Shown: positions 43,405 to 51,920, numbered from the stretch's first letter. The stretch: DNA of 64,000 bases from Bacillus sp. FJAT-52991 (GCF_037201805.1 NZ_CP147404.1:1946001-2010000), one strand, 5' to 3'. Numbers and translations: made by a program. Notes: generated from the sequence alone by a model not told the origin.

Positions 43405-45383
43405 ATTCCCTTTTGTGCTATATGTGTAGAATTTGTATTGCCATTACGGTCTTGTTCATATTCTAATTTGGCCACTGTATAGCCAGAAGTTTCTGGATCT
43501 TGGGCGATCTTTTTAAAACGAGACACGTTTCCATACTTGTCAGTCAGCTTATAGCCATCTGTTCCATCTTTTATGAGTGTTAAGTATGTCCCAGCTGGTG
43601 ACTGATACTTACCTGTTGATGCATTGTATGGAAATGCATGAACTGTTCCATCACGATCTGTATACGTAATATTTTTATCTGCGGTTTGTTCCGTTATACT
43701 TTCTGAACCGGTAAATGACCAGCTAGGTCCCAAGGCGTCAACTTCTGAAGCTTTGGTGTTGTATGTTCGTTCAAATGAAATGCGCGAACCACCGCGACCA
43801 CTAATGTCAAAATCGGTAAACTGAACAACTCCGTTTCCCGTTCCTAAATTGACATACGCCTGTCCATCTGTTAGTTCTTGCTCATTGTATGTCCAGTAAT
43901 CTTCTAGGCCAAGACGGCTGTTAGAGACATAAGTGATAACAAGTAAAGGTGAATAGCCTGCATAATTTAGGTTATCTCCGGAATAAAACTTTTTATAAGA
44001 AGCTGTTCCTTCTGAAGCAGACTTTAGTAAGAATCCAAGACTTTGATTGGGTGATGCTAAGATTTGTTCCATATAAGATGGTGTAATAGACCATTTATAA
44101 TGATTGTCCTCCAAAGTACTGCCTAATGCTCCAACATTTTGAGAAGAAAACTTAGTTGGATGATAATCCCCTCCGTTAGTAGTCCACAGAGCGGAAGAAG
44201 TCCGGCGATTCCATGTCGCATAGTTTTCCTGCCAGTCGCTGGCCATCGGATAAAGATCTAGCTGGACAGGTGTATCATTCCATACGGAAGAAGCCCATAA
44301 ATTTAACTCTGCATCAAGAACTCGGACTCCCGCTGGAAAATCAGGTATATCAAATTTTAATAAAGAGCGGATCACATTAGTTGTGGTTGAATTCTTATGA
44401 AGTCCAGCTCCAAGTTCCAAATCGGCGCCACCCGTTTGAGTAGGGCTCGCACTGCGAATATTTGTATCGATTAGCTCCGTAACCGGCTGATACTTAGCAA
44501 TCGTTGGATCAATGGTTACAGGATAGACACGACTGTCATCTAGCAGCCATTTCTGATCCGGGATAATATCGACAAGAAGTTGATGCCCTTTCTTCCGAAT
44601 GTTCATTTCTACATCATAAGACATAGCTCCTTCTGGAATTGAGTCATCTGAAAAACTGACAAACCCTTCAGGTTTCAATGAATCATACATATACGGCTTT
44701 TCTAAGTAGTAAAGAGGCTTTTTCGTTTTTTTATCTTTAAATAACACTCGGCCATCTTCTTTAGTCTCATAGGTTAACCCTTTTAAATCAATAGCAAAAG
44801 AGTAGGAAATAGCTTCATCTGGTTGCGGCTTTTCCTTTAAAATGATATCTTCTTTCACTTTTTGATTCCCTACAGTGTACGTTAAGTCTGTATCATCGAA
44901 TGCTTCCTGATAGGTAATACTGTTTTTATTGACTTTGGCAGAAGCATGATTGGGCGCTTTTCCTTTTTTATCCGTTGGCACTGGAGTCAAAGAAATAGAT
45001 GTGTCCCCTTCTTCTACTTCAACCGCGGTCTTGTTTTGCGACCATTCTTTCGAGAAATCAACGTCAAATGTATTGGCCGTATTTGAGATCGTATCCGATG
45101 TGGAATCTACTTCAAGTGTGTTATCAATCTCTTTCCATTGTTTTGAAGAAGGATCTTTATAATGGAGCGGTGATGGAGAAATTTCCGTCGTCAACGTTCC
45201 ATCTGGATTTTGATACGTTTTCGATGTTTCCGTTCGTTTGTCGATCAATTCTTTCTGCTTTTTTTTCTGTACTACAGGTGCTTCCTTTTTGGTTTCTTTT
45301 GGATGTTCAGCTGCCACTGGATTCATAGGCAAAATACTGCAAAACATAGAAAAAACCAAAAGTTTCGCTATCATTTTCTTCAA
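43401..45383 (-). CDS. RHS/WapA-like polymorphic toxin, N-terminal part
   Basis: The 660-codon frame starts at TTG behind GGAGGAGAACG with a signal peptide (MIAKLLVFSMFCSILP then PVAAEH). It has a beta-sandwich DNRLRE-type domain (VIRSLLKFDIPDFPAGV, TYVSNSRLGLEDYWTYNEQE) and a DUF6531-like region (FTDFDISGRGGSRISFERTY). It ends RNGNTNSTHIAQKGM at a stop. Insertion of one base near 43431 would give RNGNTNFYTYSTKGNVTG and continue into the C-terminal part, giving a secreted protein of about 1,608 residues. The same junction in the paralog at 45928 is uninterrupted. Confidence 0.83.
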   Translation of the reverse strand: MKKMIAKLLVFSMFCSILPMNPVAAEHPKETKKEAPVVQKKKQKELIDKRTETSKTYQNPDGTLTTEISPSPLHYKDPSSKQWKEIDNTLEVDSTSDTISNTANTFDVDFSKEWSQNKTAVEVEEGDTSISLTPVPTDKKGKAPNHASAKVNKNSITYQEAFDDTDLTYTVGNQKVKEDIILKEKPQPDEAISYSFAIDLKGLTYETKEDGRVLFKDKKTKKPLYYLEKPYMYDSLKPEGFVSFSDDSIPEGAMSYDVEMNIRKKGHQLLVDIIPDQKWLLDDSRVYPVTIDPTIAKYQPVTELIDTNIRSASPTQTGGADLELGAGLHKNSTTTNVIRSLLKFDIPDFPAGVRVLDAELNLWASSVWNDTPVQLDLYPMASDWQENYATWNRRTSSALWTTNGGDYHPTKFSSQNVGALGSTLEDNHYKWSITPSYMEQILASPNQSLGFLLKSASEGTASYKKFYSGDNLNYAGYSPLLVITYVSNSRLGLEDYWTYNEQELTDGQAYVNLGTGNGVVQFTDFDISGRGGSRISFERTYNTKASEVDALGPSWSFTGSESITEQTADKNITYTDRDGTVHAFPYNASTGKYQSPAGTYLTLIKDGTDGYKLTDKYGNVSRFKKIAQDPETSGYTVAKLEYEQDRNGNTNSTHIAQKGM

Positions 45384-45927
45384 ACGTTCTCCTCCATTTC
45401 TATCTATCTAAAAAGTTGTATTTATTCATACCTACTTGAGCAATGTTGCAAAAAGTCAATTTAATTGTTTGAAAGTTAAGAAAATTACACCAATAAACTT
45501 ATCAATCTATCACTAGACATTAAATGACTTATAAATTACGTGATGGAAGTCTCATTAGTTGCATGATTAAACACACTAATAGTATAATAATTCTTTTTAT
45601 AAAAGAATATGGGTGATAATACTTATATTGGAAAATCACTCTTCTTGTTGGGTATAAAAATTTAATAAAGGAGAATTGGTGACTAATTGACCAGGAGTGT
45701 TTGGCATTTAAGATATTTATTGACAATACTGTTCTGAAACACGTTTCTTATTCCATATTAGAGAGCTTTTTTAAACTTTACTCATTTAATAACCGCTTCT
45801 ACTGGAGCAAATGGCATGAAATGAAACGTTTCAAGTTTACCACACCTTGTTAAATGAGCTGTTGCTGAATTGTCTAGATTTATTGCAAATCTATTTTTAA
45901 ATCCGCTGTGAAGATTCTTTTCATTCT
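45384..45927. other. Intergenic region between RHS gene and RHS fragment
   Basis: The region is AT-rich and has no gene that I can support. A near-palindrome at 45591-45609 (ATTCTTTTTATAAAAGAAT) lies about 210 bp upstream of the RHS start and may be regulatory. Confidence 0.35.
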
Positions 45928-47196
45928 CTAGTATTTTTTCGTATCTGAAACAGACTTAACTTTTTTGTGTCCGGTATATTGACGTAGATCCAGTTGCACA
46001 TTCGTTAAAAAACCGTCGGTATATGTGTATGTTGTTGGCTGATTATTCGCATCCAACACAGAAATTAGGTCCCCGTTCGCATTATAAGAAAATGTAGTGA
46101 CTGATCCGGTTGTCCCATCTTTAAAGGTCGTGGATGTTTTCAAATTTCCATTAGCATCATACGTATAGGCCGTCTTTTTCGTTCCTTCAAAGCTGGTCGA
46201 GATGATGCGACCATTTTGATATTCTAATGTCAATGTACGGCCAGATGCATCTGTAATGCCTGTCAATGTGCCATTTGCCTGACGCTGATACGTAATTTTG
46301 TTTTTATTTCGACCTTCTTCATAATCAATTGGATAAATTCTACCTTGTTGCTCAGGGTTTTTAATGAGATCGCGGAAAACGACTCTATTCCCGTTAAAAT
46401 CAGTTAACACAAAGGCATCCGCATTAGCTTTAATTAAATTTAGATATAAGCCGGCTGGAGCCTTGAAGGTTTTAGTCGCAGTATCATACGTAAATGTATG
46501 AGCTGTTCCATCTGCATCTGTATAAAGAACATTTCCATTTGGAAATTCAGCCATCGTTTCGCTTCCAGTAAATGACCAGGCATATCCTATTGGTGAGTCT
46601 TCTACTGCTTTAGAATTATATGTTCGATTAAAAGAAAATCCGGAATTACCGCGACCGCTTATCTCAAAATCAGTGAAGTCCAATACTAAATTTCCAGTAC
46701 CAATATTGGTATACCCTTGTCCATCTGCTAATGAGTGTTCAACATATGACCAATAATCTTCATGTCCTAACCTACTAACAGGATAATAGGTGATCGTCAA
46801 TTTAGGTGAATACTGCAGTTTTCCTGAATAATCCCCCGAATAAAATTTCTTGTAAGTAGCCGCATTTTCGTTTGTTGCCTTAAGTATCAGCCCTAAATTT
46901 TTAGAAGGATCATTCATCCATTTTTGAATAATTTCCGGTTTAATAGTCCATTTAAATAATTGAGGTTCTGCGGCTGTTGTATCTAGCGCTCCAATCGTTT
47001 GAGATGAAAGAAGGGTTGAATTAAAATCGCCACCTTTATTTGTCCAAAGAGCACTTTGTGTTCGGCGCTGCCATGTTGCACGATTTTCTTCCCAAGTATT
47101 ATTCATCTCATATAACCCAATACTGGATGCTGTATCGTTCCATACAGGGGTATAGTCCCGAAAATGCGGATTTACAACGTTAAGCTGTTCTAACAT
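45928..47196 (-). pseudogene. Second RHS/WapA-like gene, internal fragment
   Basis: The 422-codon frame is a clear paralog of the RHS protein next door: TWEENRATWQRRTQSALWTN, SGRGNSGFSFNRTYNSK, YTDADGTAHTFTYDTAT and GTLTGITDASGRTLTLEY. It lacks the signal peptide and the first domain, and stops after the first few YD repeats with an unrelated tail (YTGHKKVKSVSDTKKY). So both ends are missing. It may serve as a recombination donor or simply be a relic of tip replacement. Confidence 0.8.
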
Positions 47197-47502
47197 GCAA
47201 AATTCTCTGTTTTAACAACGATAAGGATTTGGAGACAAGTCATATGGGACACTACCAAGCCTTATTTCATGTGTTTTTGAATCTATCTCAATAGATTAGA
47301 CCCTATTGGTACATTGCCTGTAATCCCTGATATAACTGGTCTTACATTCTTACCGTTGTAAATACGCAAAATCCTGACGCCACCCCGTAATAGGAAAATG
47401 GTCAAAAGAAGCAATAAAAAATGGACCTTTAAATTGCCCAACCTTGAAGTATTAAAAGAAATGGAAATTAAGATACCACTAAAATAGAAATAGGATATAT
47501 CT
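47197..47502. other. Intergenic stretch with only a minimal peptide-like frame
   Basis: A plus-strand frame at about 47398-47487 reads KRSNKKWTFKLPNLEVLKEM, possibly a scrap of coding sequence. No start with a good ribosome binding site and no family. Confidence 0.2.
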
Positions 47503-47567
47503 AAAAAAGTCGATTTCTTAAACGTACAGGAAATCGACTTTTTTATGTTGGAAATTTGCTTAGCGTA
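47503..47567. terminator. 15-bp perfect hairpin terminator with repeated flank
   Basis: AAAAAAGTCGATTTC (47503-47517) pairs perfectly with 47530-47544, with A- and T-tracts on both sides. The adjacent GAAATTTGCTTAGCGTA (47551-47567) is the inverted form of the flank at 36100-36116. It ends the minus-strand gene at 47669 or neighbouring transcripts. Confidence 0.75.
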
Positions 47568-47668
47568 TAATATGTGCGAAATGTCGGCAGTACCCCATTC
47601 TGTCTAATCCACTAAATTTCCTGTAAAATATACTCCTTTGTTCTGCAAAATGGCCCGATTGTTGAATA

Positions 47669-48184
47669 TCAAATTTTATCAATTCCATTTCCAGTGACAA
47701 TAAAATGTGGACTGTTTTCGTTTCGATTAAAAAATCTCCAGTGTTCACTTTGTTCATCATCTTCAGAACTATCTGGAAAGACCTCTAATTTGTAACCCTC
47801 AGTTAGTTTCACCATTAATCCACCTACTTCATCAGAATCAATTTGTATTACTTTTATTTGTCCATTTTCCTTTGTAAAAGCTTTAATACGTTCATCAAAT
47901 CGATTGTTACCTTGTATATCCCAATCGAATTCTTCATTTAATTCATTCCATTTTGAGCTTGGAGAATAGAAATCCCTTGAAGCAACAACAATTTTATTTC
48001 CTCTAGTAATTCTCCACGAACATTGGATATGTAAAGCATATTCTGCTGATTCCTTAGTTTTTCCTCTTCGGAGTATTTGAACTATATCCCCAAAATCAAG
48101 CCAAAAAAGGTTAGATGCTCGTCCTGCATACTGTAATTTCAACCCCACTAGTTTTTCTACTTGAGATTTAATTGCTTCCCTCAT
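47669..48184 (-). CDS. Hypothetical protein, possible orphan immunity protein
   Basis: The 171-residue protein starts at the ATG 48184 behind AAAGGAGTCGAAT; the open frame begins a little earlier at a TTG without support. It is soluble, with LHIQCSWRITRGNKIVVASR in the middle and SEHWRFFNRNENSPHFIVTG near the end. I recall this SEHWRF...HFVVTGNGI ending in hypothetical proteins near toxin loci, but cannot name the family with confidence. Its place beside the broken RHS fragment suggests immunity to a lost toxin tip. Confidence 0.6.
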   Translation of the reverse strand: MREAIKSQVEKLVGLKLQYAGRASNLFWLDFGDIVQILRRGKTKESAEYALHIQCSWRITRGNKIVVASRDFYSPSSKWNELNEEFDWDIQGNNRFDERIKAFTKENGQIKVIQIDSDEVGGLMVKLTEGYKLEVFPDSSEDDEQSEHWRFFNRNENSPHFIVTGNGIDKI

Positions 48185-48251
48185 ATTCGACTCCTTTAAA
48201 ATCAAAATGTAGACGGTATATTCTGATTATACATTGTTCTATCCTGCTTCG

Positions 48252-48690
48252 TTAGTTCAATAACACAGGCTCTTGTTTTTCTTCTAATTCATATACTTCA
48301 TCCCACTCTATTCCACAAGCCGCCGCATGTATATTAGGATCGTATTTCTGGCCACTTTTTAAAATTGTATAGATTAAATTTGCTATTTTACCACAAAGGT
48401 GACCAATTGCCTTTTTCTTTATCATTCCTTCTTCCACTTTACGATCATAGTAAGCTTTAAAGACAGTAGGCTTTCTTTTCCCATTTGCTAACATCATCAT
48501 AGACATCTGATAAAGTACCCGACGTGCATCCCGAACACCACTATATGTCTGTTTTGCCGAGAGTACTGAAGTACCAGATTGAGAATTTTCAGCCGATACA
48601 CCTAGGTATTTCTTAAATTCTTTGTATGTATTAAATCGATCTATATCGCCAATAACTCAGTAGCATGTAATGCATTAAAATAGTACATTC
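48252..48690 (-). pseudogene. IS110-family transposase C-terminal remnant
   Basis: The minus strand reads YKEFKKYLGVSAENSQSGTS, then SGVRDARRVLYQMSMMMLAN and KKKAIGHLCGKIANLIYTIL. These are the C-terminal Transposase_20 segments of IS110-family enzymes. Just upstream, ALHATELLA continues in another frame, so there is a frameshift near 48655, and the N-terminal RuvC-like half is missing. Only the final 84 codons have an ATG. It is inactive. Confidence 0.8.
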
Positions 48691-48780
48691 TTTTCTTTAA
48701 GCACGACAGAAACTTTATTATCTCTGTACAACTGATCCAATCACTGGAACCAAAAACATCCATTTAAAGGTAACTCAATA

Positions 48781-48818
48781 AAAAAACGAGAGCGTATCAC
48801 CACGCATCTCGTTTTTTA
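48781..48818. terminator. Bidirectional terminator after the ArsR gene
   Basis: AAAAAACGAGA-GCGT pairs with ACGC-ATCTCGTTTTTT, with runs of A and T at both ends, directly after the regulator gene stop. Confidence 0.75.
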
Positions 48819-48822
48819 ACCG

Positions 48823-49149
48823 CTAATCGTTATCAGCCTCTACAAATTCTTTAAGAGCAGATAATTTTTTATCCCAATATTGTTCAAAAAAGGAAAGCCA
48901 TTGTTTTAGTTCAACAAGAGGTTCTGGCTGAAGCTTGTACCGAGTTTCTCTTCCGACTTTCTGACTGCTGACCAGACCTGCAACAGAAAGAACATGTAAA
49001 TGTTTGTTAATAGCCGTGCGGGTGATTGGAAAGTATTCCGTCATTGCAGTAATTGACATTTCCTTATCAGCAAGCAATTTTAACAATTTTCTCCGCGTAG
49101 GGTCAGCGATTGCTTGAAATACATCATGCTTGGGCGGAGATGTGACCAA
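48823..49149 (-). CDS. ArsR-family transcriptional regulator
   Basis: The 108-residue protein is a winged helix: FQAIADPTRRKLLKLLADKE, ITAMTEYFPITRTAINKHLH and VSSQKVGRETRYKLQPEPL. It has no metal-binding cysteines, as in the ArsR regulators paired with AHSA1 proteins. It starts at TTG one base after the stop of the upstream AHSA1 gene, so they are cotranscribed and probably coupled. It likely binds the repeats at 49599-49644. Confidence 0.85.
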   Translation of the reverse strand: MVTSPPKHDVFQAIADPTRRKLLKLLADKEMSITAMTEYFPITRTAINKHLHVLSVAGLVSSQKVGRETRYKLQPEPLVELKQWLSFFEQYWDKKLSALKEFVEADND

Positions 49150-49150
49150 T

Positions 49151-49576
49151 TTAAGCCTCGATATTTGCAGGAAGAGTTTCTTTTACAATTTTTTCCCATC
49201 CGCCGTCCATAATACCACGAACAACTGAGTGAGGCTGTCCAAACTCGGTGACTTTTTCTGCATCCCAGCCAGAATGAATCAGTGTGAACTCTGTTTTACC
49301 ATCTTCTAAAGTTTTCAATTCAAAAGTTAGATGCCAGTCTTTCCCCCAGTCAAAACCGACACGGTTCATAGGGTCAATTTCTGTTACTTTACAAGGTGAA
49401 TCACCAAATTGACCTGCATGAAGTATAAAATCACGTCCTACAATAGGTTCAAAAGTATTTGGCATCCACCATGAAGCAATGCCTTCTGATGTTGAAACAG
49501 CTTTCCATACTTTTTCGATCGGAGCATTAAGTACAATTGTTTTACGTATTTCTGGTAAAGTTTTCTCTGTTTGCAT
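49151..49576 (-). CDS. SRPBCC/AHSA1-domain protein
   Basis: The 141-residue protein has the AHSA1 START-like fold: IRKTIVLNAPIEKVWKAVST, SWWMPN, VTEIDPMNRVGFDWGKDWHL and LIHSGWDAEKV. These small proteins bind hydrophobic ligands. The open frame reaches 49645, but GGAGG lies 7 bp before the ATG 49576 and the upstream part is the promoter. First gene of a two-gene operon with the ArsR regulator. Confidence 0.82.
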   Translation of the reverse strand: MQTEKTLPEIRKTIVLNAPIEKVWKAVSTSEGIASWWMPNTFEPIVGRDFILHAGQFGDSPCKVTEIDPMNRVGFDWGKDWHLTFELKTLEDGKTEFTLIHSGWDAEKVTEFGQPHSVVRGIMDGGWEKIVKETLPANIEA

Positions 49577-49598
49577 AACCATGCCTCCAAACTGCAAT

Positions 49599-49644
49599 AT
49601 AACACCTTTTAGTATCAAAATGATTATAACACCTTTTAGTGTCA
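49599..49644 (-). promoter_or_regulatory. Tandem 19-bp repeats in the AHSA1-arsR promoter
   Basis: ATAACACCTTTTAGTATCA (49599-49617) and ATAACACCTTTTAGTGTCA (49626-49644) differ at one base and lie 27 bp apart. On the minus strand each includes GTTATA, with TATAAT in one, so they overlap the probable -10. This is a good candidate operator for the ArsR protein of the operon. Confidence 0.55.
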
Positions 49645-49782
49645 CATCAAATATTTTTTCTTATTTGATTATCCCCTTAAGTTTTGTTTGTAATTCTATC
49701 ATGTACTAGAAAGCTCATCCTGTACTTCTAATTTCGCGGTTTGTTGGCAAGCCCTCATCGCCATCAAGAGGAATATCTCTAT

Positions 49783-50517
49783 TTATGTTCCAATTATTTT
49801 TTCCCCTCTTGGCTTTAAGCTATTTTGATCAGGCTCCAACGTGATCCCAATGTTATCGAAGGTTTCATCTTCTTGGAGCTCATATGTCAAAACACCTGAA
49901 CCATGATTATTAGGTTTAAAAATCCCCGCATTTTGCCGTACTCCATTGTTTAGCAACCAAACTTGGTACACTTTTTTGCCCTCTGCTTTTGGTAAATTGT
50001 CCACTTGTATAACTAGCTTTTTGTCATCGCCTTGCTGCACAATAAAAGCAGATCCATTCGCCTCTACTCTATTTTGATCGACGGAAGTTAAAGGAAGAGT
50101 GGATAAAACTTCAACTGGCTGACTGCTTCTTTCTTCTTCAGTTACTGCTTGATTTCTCATTTGGATATTTGCTGTAGTGAATACGGTTGTTGTCGTGAAC
50201 AATATTAAAATTAATACAGTGGTCAAAGGGGTGAATTGCTGTTTGAAATAAGTGAATCCTTTTTTTAGATTACTTACAAATGAATCTGCTTCTTGTTGCT
50301 GTGGTGCGAATACAAAATCAAGCACTTCGGATTTTAATGATTCCGGTACTTCCGTTTTCTCAAAGTCGAATTGGAGTGCTTCCCACGCTTCTTTTATCTG
50401 AATATAATCTTTATGACAGGTTGAACAGTTTGTTAAATGATCTTCAAAGCTTTTCTGATCATCACTACTGAGTTCATTCGTAATATAAGAAAGTAATTGA
50501 TTACATTTCCTTTCCAT
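49783..50517 (-). CDS. Anti-sigma factor (zinc-finger plus RskA-like domain)
   Basis: The 244-residue protein starts with a ZAS zinc-binding motif (HLTNCSTC at about residues 27-34 after a conserved CNQLLSYITNEL), has one membrane helix (PLTTVLILILFTTTTVFTTA) near residue 100, and an extracellular RskA-like domain (GKKVYQVWLLNNGVRQNAGI). It lies 3 bp downstream of the ECF sigma gene and should hold that sigma factor inactive at the membrane until a signal arrives. Confidence 0.87.
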   Translation of the reverse strand: MERKCNQLLSYITNELSSDDQKSFEDHLTNCSTCHKDYIQIKEAWEALQFDFEKTEVPESLKSEVLDFVFAPQQQEADSFVSNLKKGFTYFKQQFTPLTTVLILILFTTTTVFTTANIQMRNQAVTEEERSSQPVEVLSTLPLTSVDQNRVEANGSAFIVQQGDDKKLVIQVDNLPKAEGKKVYQVWLLNNGVRQNAGIFKPNNHGSGVLTYELQEDETFDNIGITLEPDQNSLKPRGEKIIGT

Positions 50518-50520
50518 TAC

Positions 50521-51081
50521 TTACTCTCCTCCATTCAAATACTTTCTTAATTGTTTAAGAGATTGATGAAGCCTACTCTTAACGGTTCCTACTGGCTCAT
50601 TTTCCATTTCGGCAATTTCACTAAGTGAATATCCTCTCCAATAAAGCAAATCAATTAATCTTTTTTGCGGTTGAGATAGCTTATTCTTTGCTTCCTGGAT
50701 TTCAGCTGTATTTAGTCTATCTTCAATTTGATTATTGGGATCTTCTACTTCAAACCGTTTGTCGGAATGAAGAGGTTCCGTCCATTCCCTATGAATATTT
50801 TCTTTACTATCTTTGCGAACATAATCGACACAAATATTTCGGGTAATGGTCAGGATCCAATTTACATATTCGCCTTTAGAGGCATCATATGTGCTTTTGG
50901 TCGTCCAAATCCTTAAAAAGACCAGTTGAATAATTTCCTTTGTTTTTTCTTCATCTCCTCGAGTAAATTTGAAAACGAAACTATATATTAATCGAATATA
51001 ACGTTCATATAGTTCTTCTAATGCAGGGCTATGCTTTTTTTTGACTAAATTCATTAATTCGTGATCACTTTTATCTCTCAC
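50521..51081 (-). CDS. ECF-type RNA polymerase sigma factor
   Basis: The protein shows sigma region 2 (ALEELYERYIRLIYSFVFKF, IIQLVFLRIWTT, WILTITRNICVDYVRK) and region 4 (KRLIDLLYWRGYSLSEIAEM, PVGTVKSRLHQSLKQLRKYL). The open frame extends to 51162, but those codons lie in the terminator of the upstream lipoprotein gene. I place the start at GTG 51081, preceded by CAGGAG; the exact start is uncertain because the spacing is short. It should direct transcription of its own cluster. Confidence 0.85.
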   Translation of the reverse strand: MRDKSDHELMNLVKKKHSPALEELYERYIRLIYSFVFKFTRGDEEKTKEIIQLVFLRIWTTKSTYDASKGEYVNWILTITRNICVDYVRKDSKENIHREWTEPLHSDKRFEVEDPNNQIEDRLNTAEIQEAKNKLSQPQKRLIDLLYWRGYSLSEIAEMENEPVGTVKSRLHQSLKQLRKYLNGGE

Positions 51082-51153
51082 TTGCTCCTGCCACTCCCCA
51101 TGCTTTATTTTTAAAAAGATTTGTGCCTCAATTATATAATTTGAGGAGCAGAA

Positions 51154-51184
51154 AAGGAACAATCAACCAAGTTGATTGTTCCTT
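51154..51184 (-). terminator. 14-bp perfect hairpin between lipoprotein and sigma genes
   Basis: AAGGAACAATCAAC (51154-51167) pairs perfectly with 51171-51184 around a 3-base loop; the minus strand continues TTTT. It lies 18 bp after the lipoprotein stop and may give partial readthrough into the sigma gene. Confidence 0.8.
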
Positions 51185-51201
51185 CAGATAGAGTATGAAT
51201 T

Positions 51202-51690
51202 TTATTGAAAGGCAGTTTCAGAGTTCACAATATACCATACATCCTTAACTCCTTGTCCATTCACATCTCCTTTTGCTTTATCGTTAGCAAAATAGTAAAG
51301 TGGATAACCTTTATAGGTTACTTGCTCTTCTCCTGTATCTTTTCTTGTAATCGTTCCAAAATCAGCTTTATCAAAACCTGACGGGACTTCAAATTCAGCT
51401 GCAGTAAACGGCGGCCAGTTTTTTAAACAGTCTCCACTGCAATTACTGCTTTCAGATTCATCTTTCTTAAAATAATAAAGAGCCATTCCTTCTGAGTCCG
51501 CTAAGTATTCTCCAACTTTTTCATCGTCTAATAATTGTAATGCTGCGGTATTCTCCTTATTACCGCTCTCATTACTAGAAACCTCTTTGCTTTCCGGGGT
51601 GCTTTGAGCACTTTCTTCCTTTCCAGTATTACACGCAGCTAACAACAAGATAGTGGCAAAAACTGATACGAAAAACGTCCATTTCTTCAT
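51202..51690 (-). CDS. Secreted lipoprotein with COG4315 (Lipoprotein_15) repeats
   Basis: The 162-residue protein has a lipoprotein signal (TFFVSVFATILLLAAC, lipobox LAAC), an acidic serine-rich linker, and two copies of the LYYF repeat: GMALYYFKKDESESSNCSG with CLKNWPPF, and YKGYPLYYFANDKAKGDVNG. This is the COG4315/Lipoprotein_15 family. The ATG follows GAGGAGGAATACGG. It precedes the ECF sigma and anti-sigma genes and is a likely regulon target. Function is unknown; a surface or redox role has been suggested for relatives. Confidence 0.85.
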   Translation of the reverse strand: MKKWTFFVSVFATILLLAACNTGKEESAQSTPESKEVSSNESGNKENTAALQLLDDEKVGEYLADSEGMALYYFKKDESESSNCSGDCLKNWPPFTAAEFEVPSGFDKADFGTITRKDTGEEQVTYKGYPLYYFANDKAKGDVNGQGVKDVWYIVNSETAFQ

Positions 51691-51726
51691 CCGTATTCCT
51701 CCTCAAAAATTGTTTACATTAAAGGT

Positions 51727-51750
51727 AACGATCCTAACCTTTAAACGGTT
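51727..51750 (-). promoter_or_regulatory. Candidate ECF-type promoter of the lipoprotein gene
   Basis: On the minus strand AACC (51750-51747) is followed after 16 bp by CGTT (51730-51727), the usual ECF -35 AAC and -10 CGT pattern. It lies about 37 bp upstream of the start codon. Autoregulation by the adjacent sigma factor is inferred. Confidence 0.5.
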
Positions 51751-51920
51751 TGAAAAAAATTAAAAATTTTCAAATTATTTTTTCTGAGGAATGTAGAGAC
51801 GTTAGTATTTGTGCTGCACTGGATCGACTATGGCTATAGAAGCCGGCAAATAGGTGGCAATTTTAGCAATGCGGCGAGCCCCTAATTATTTACTTATTTA
51901 TTCAGTCATCCTTTAAAAAT

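Noticed and set aside
45830-45850. Possible catabolite-response element (GAAACGTTTC)
   Set aside because: The palindrome is short and does not fit the full cre consensus; there is no nearby carbon-metabolism gene.
51082-51162. N-terminal extension of the ECF sigma factor
   Set aside because: These codons lie in or next to the terminator hairpin of the lipoprotein gene, and the extension has no family counterpart.
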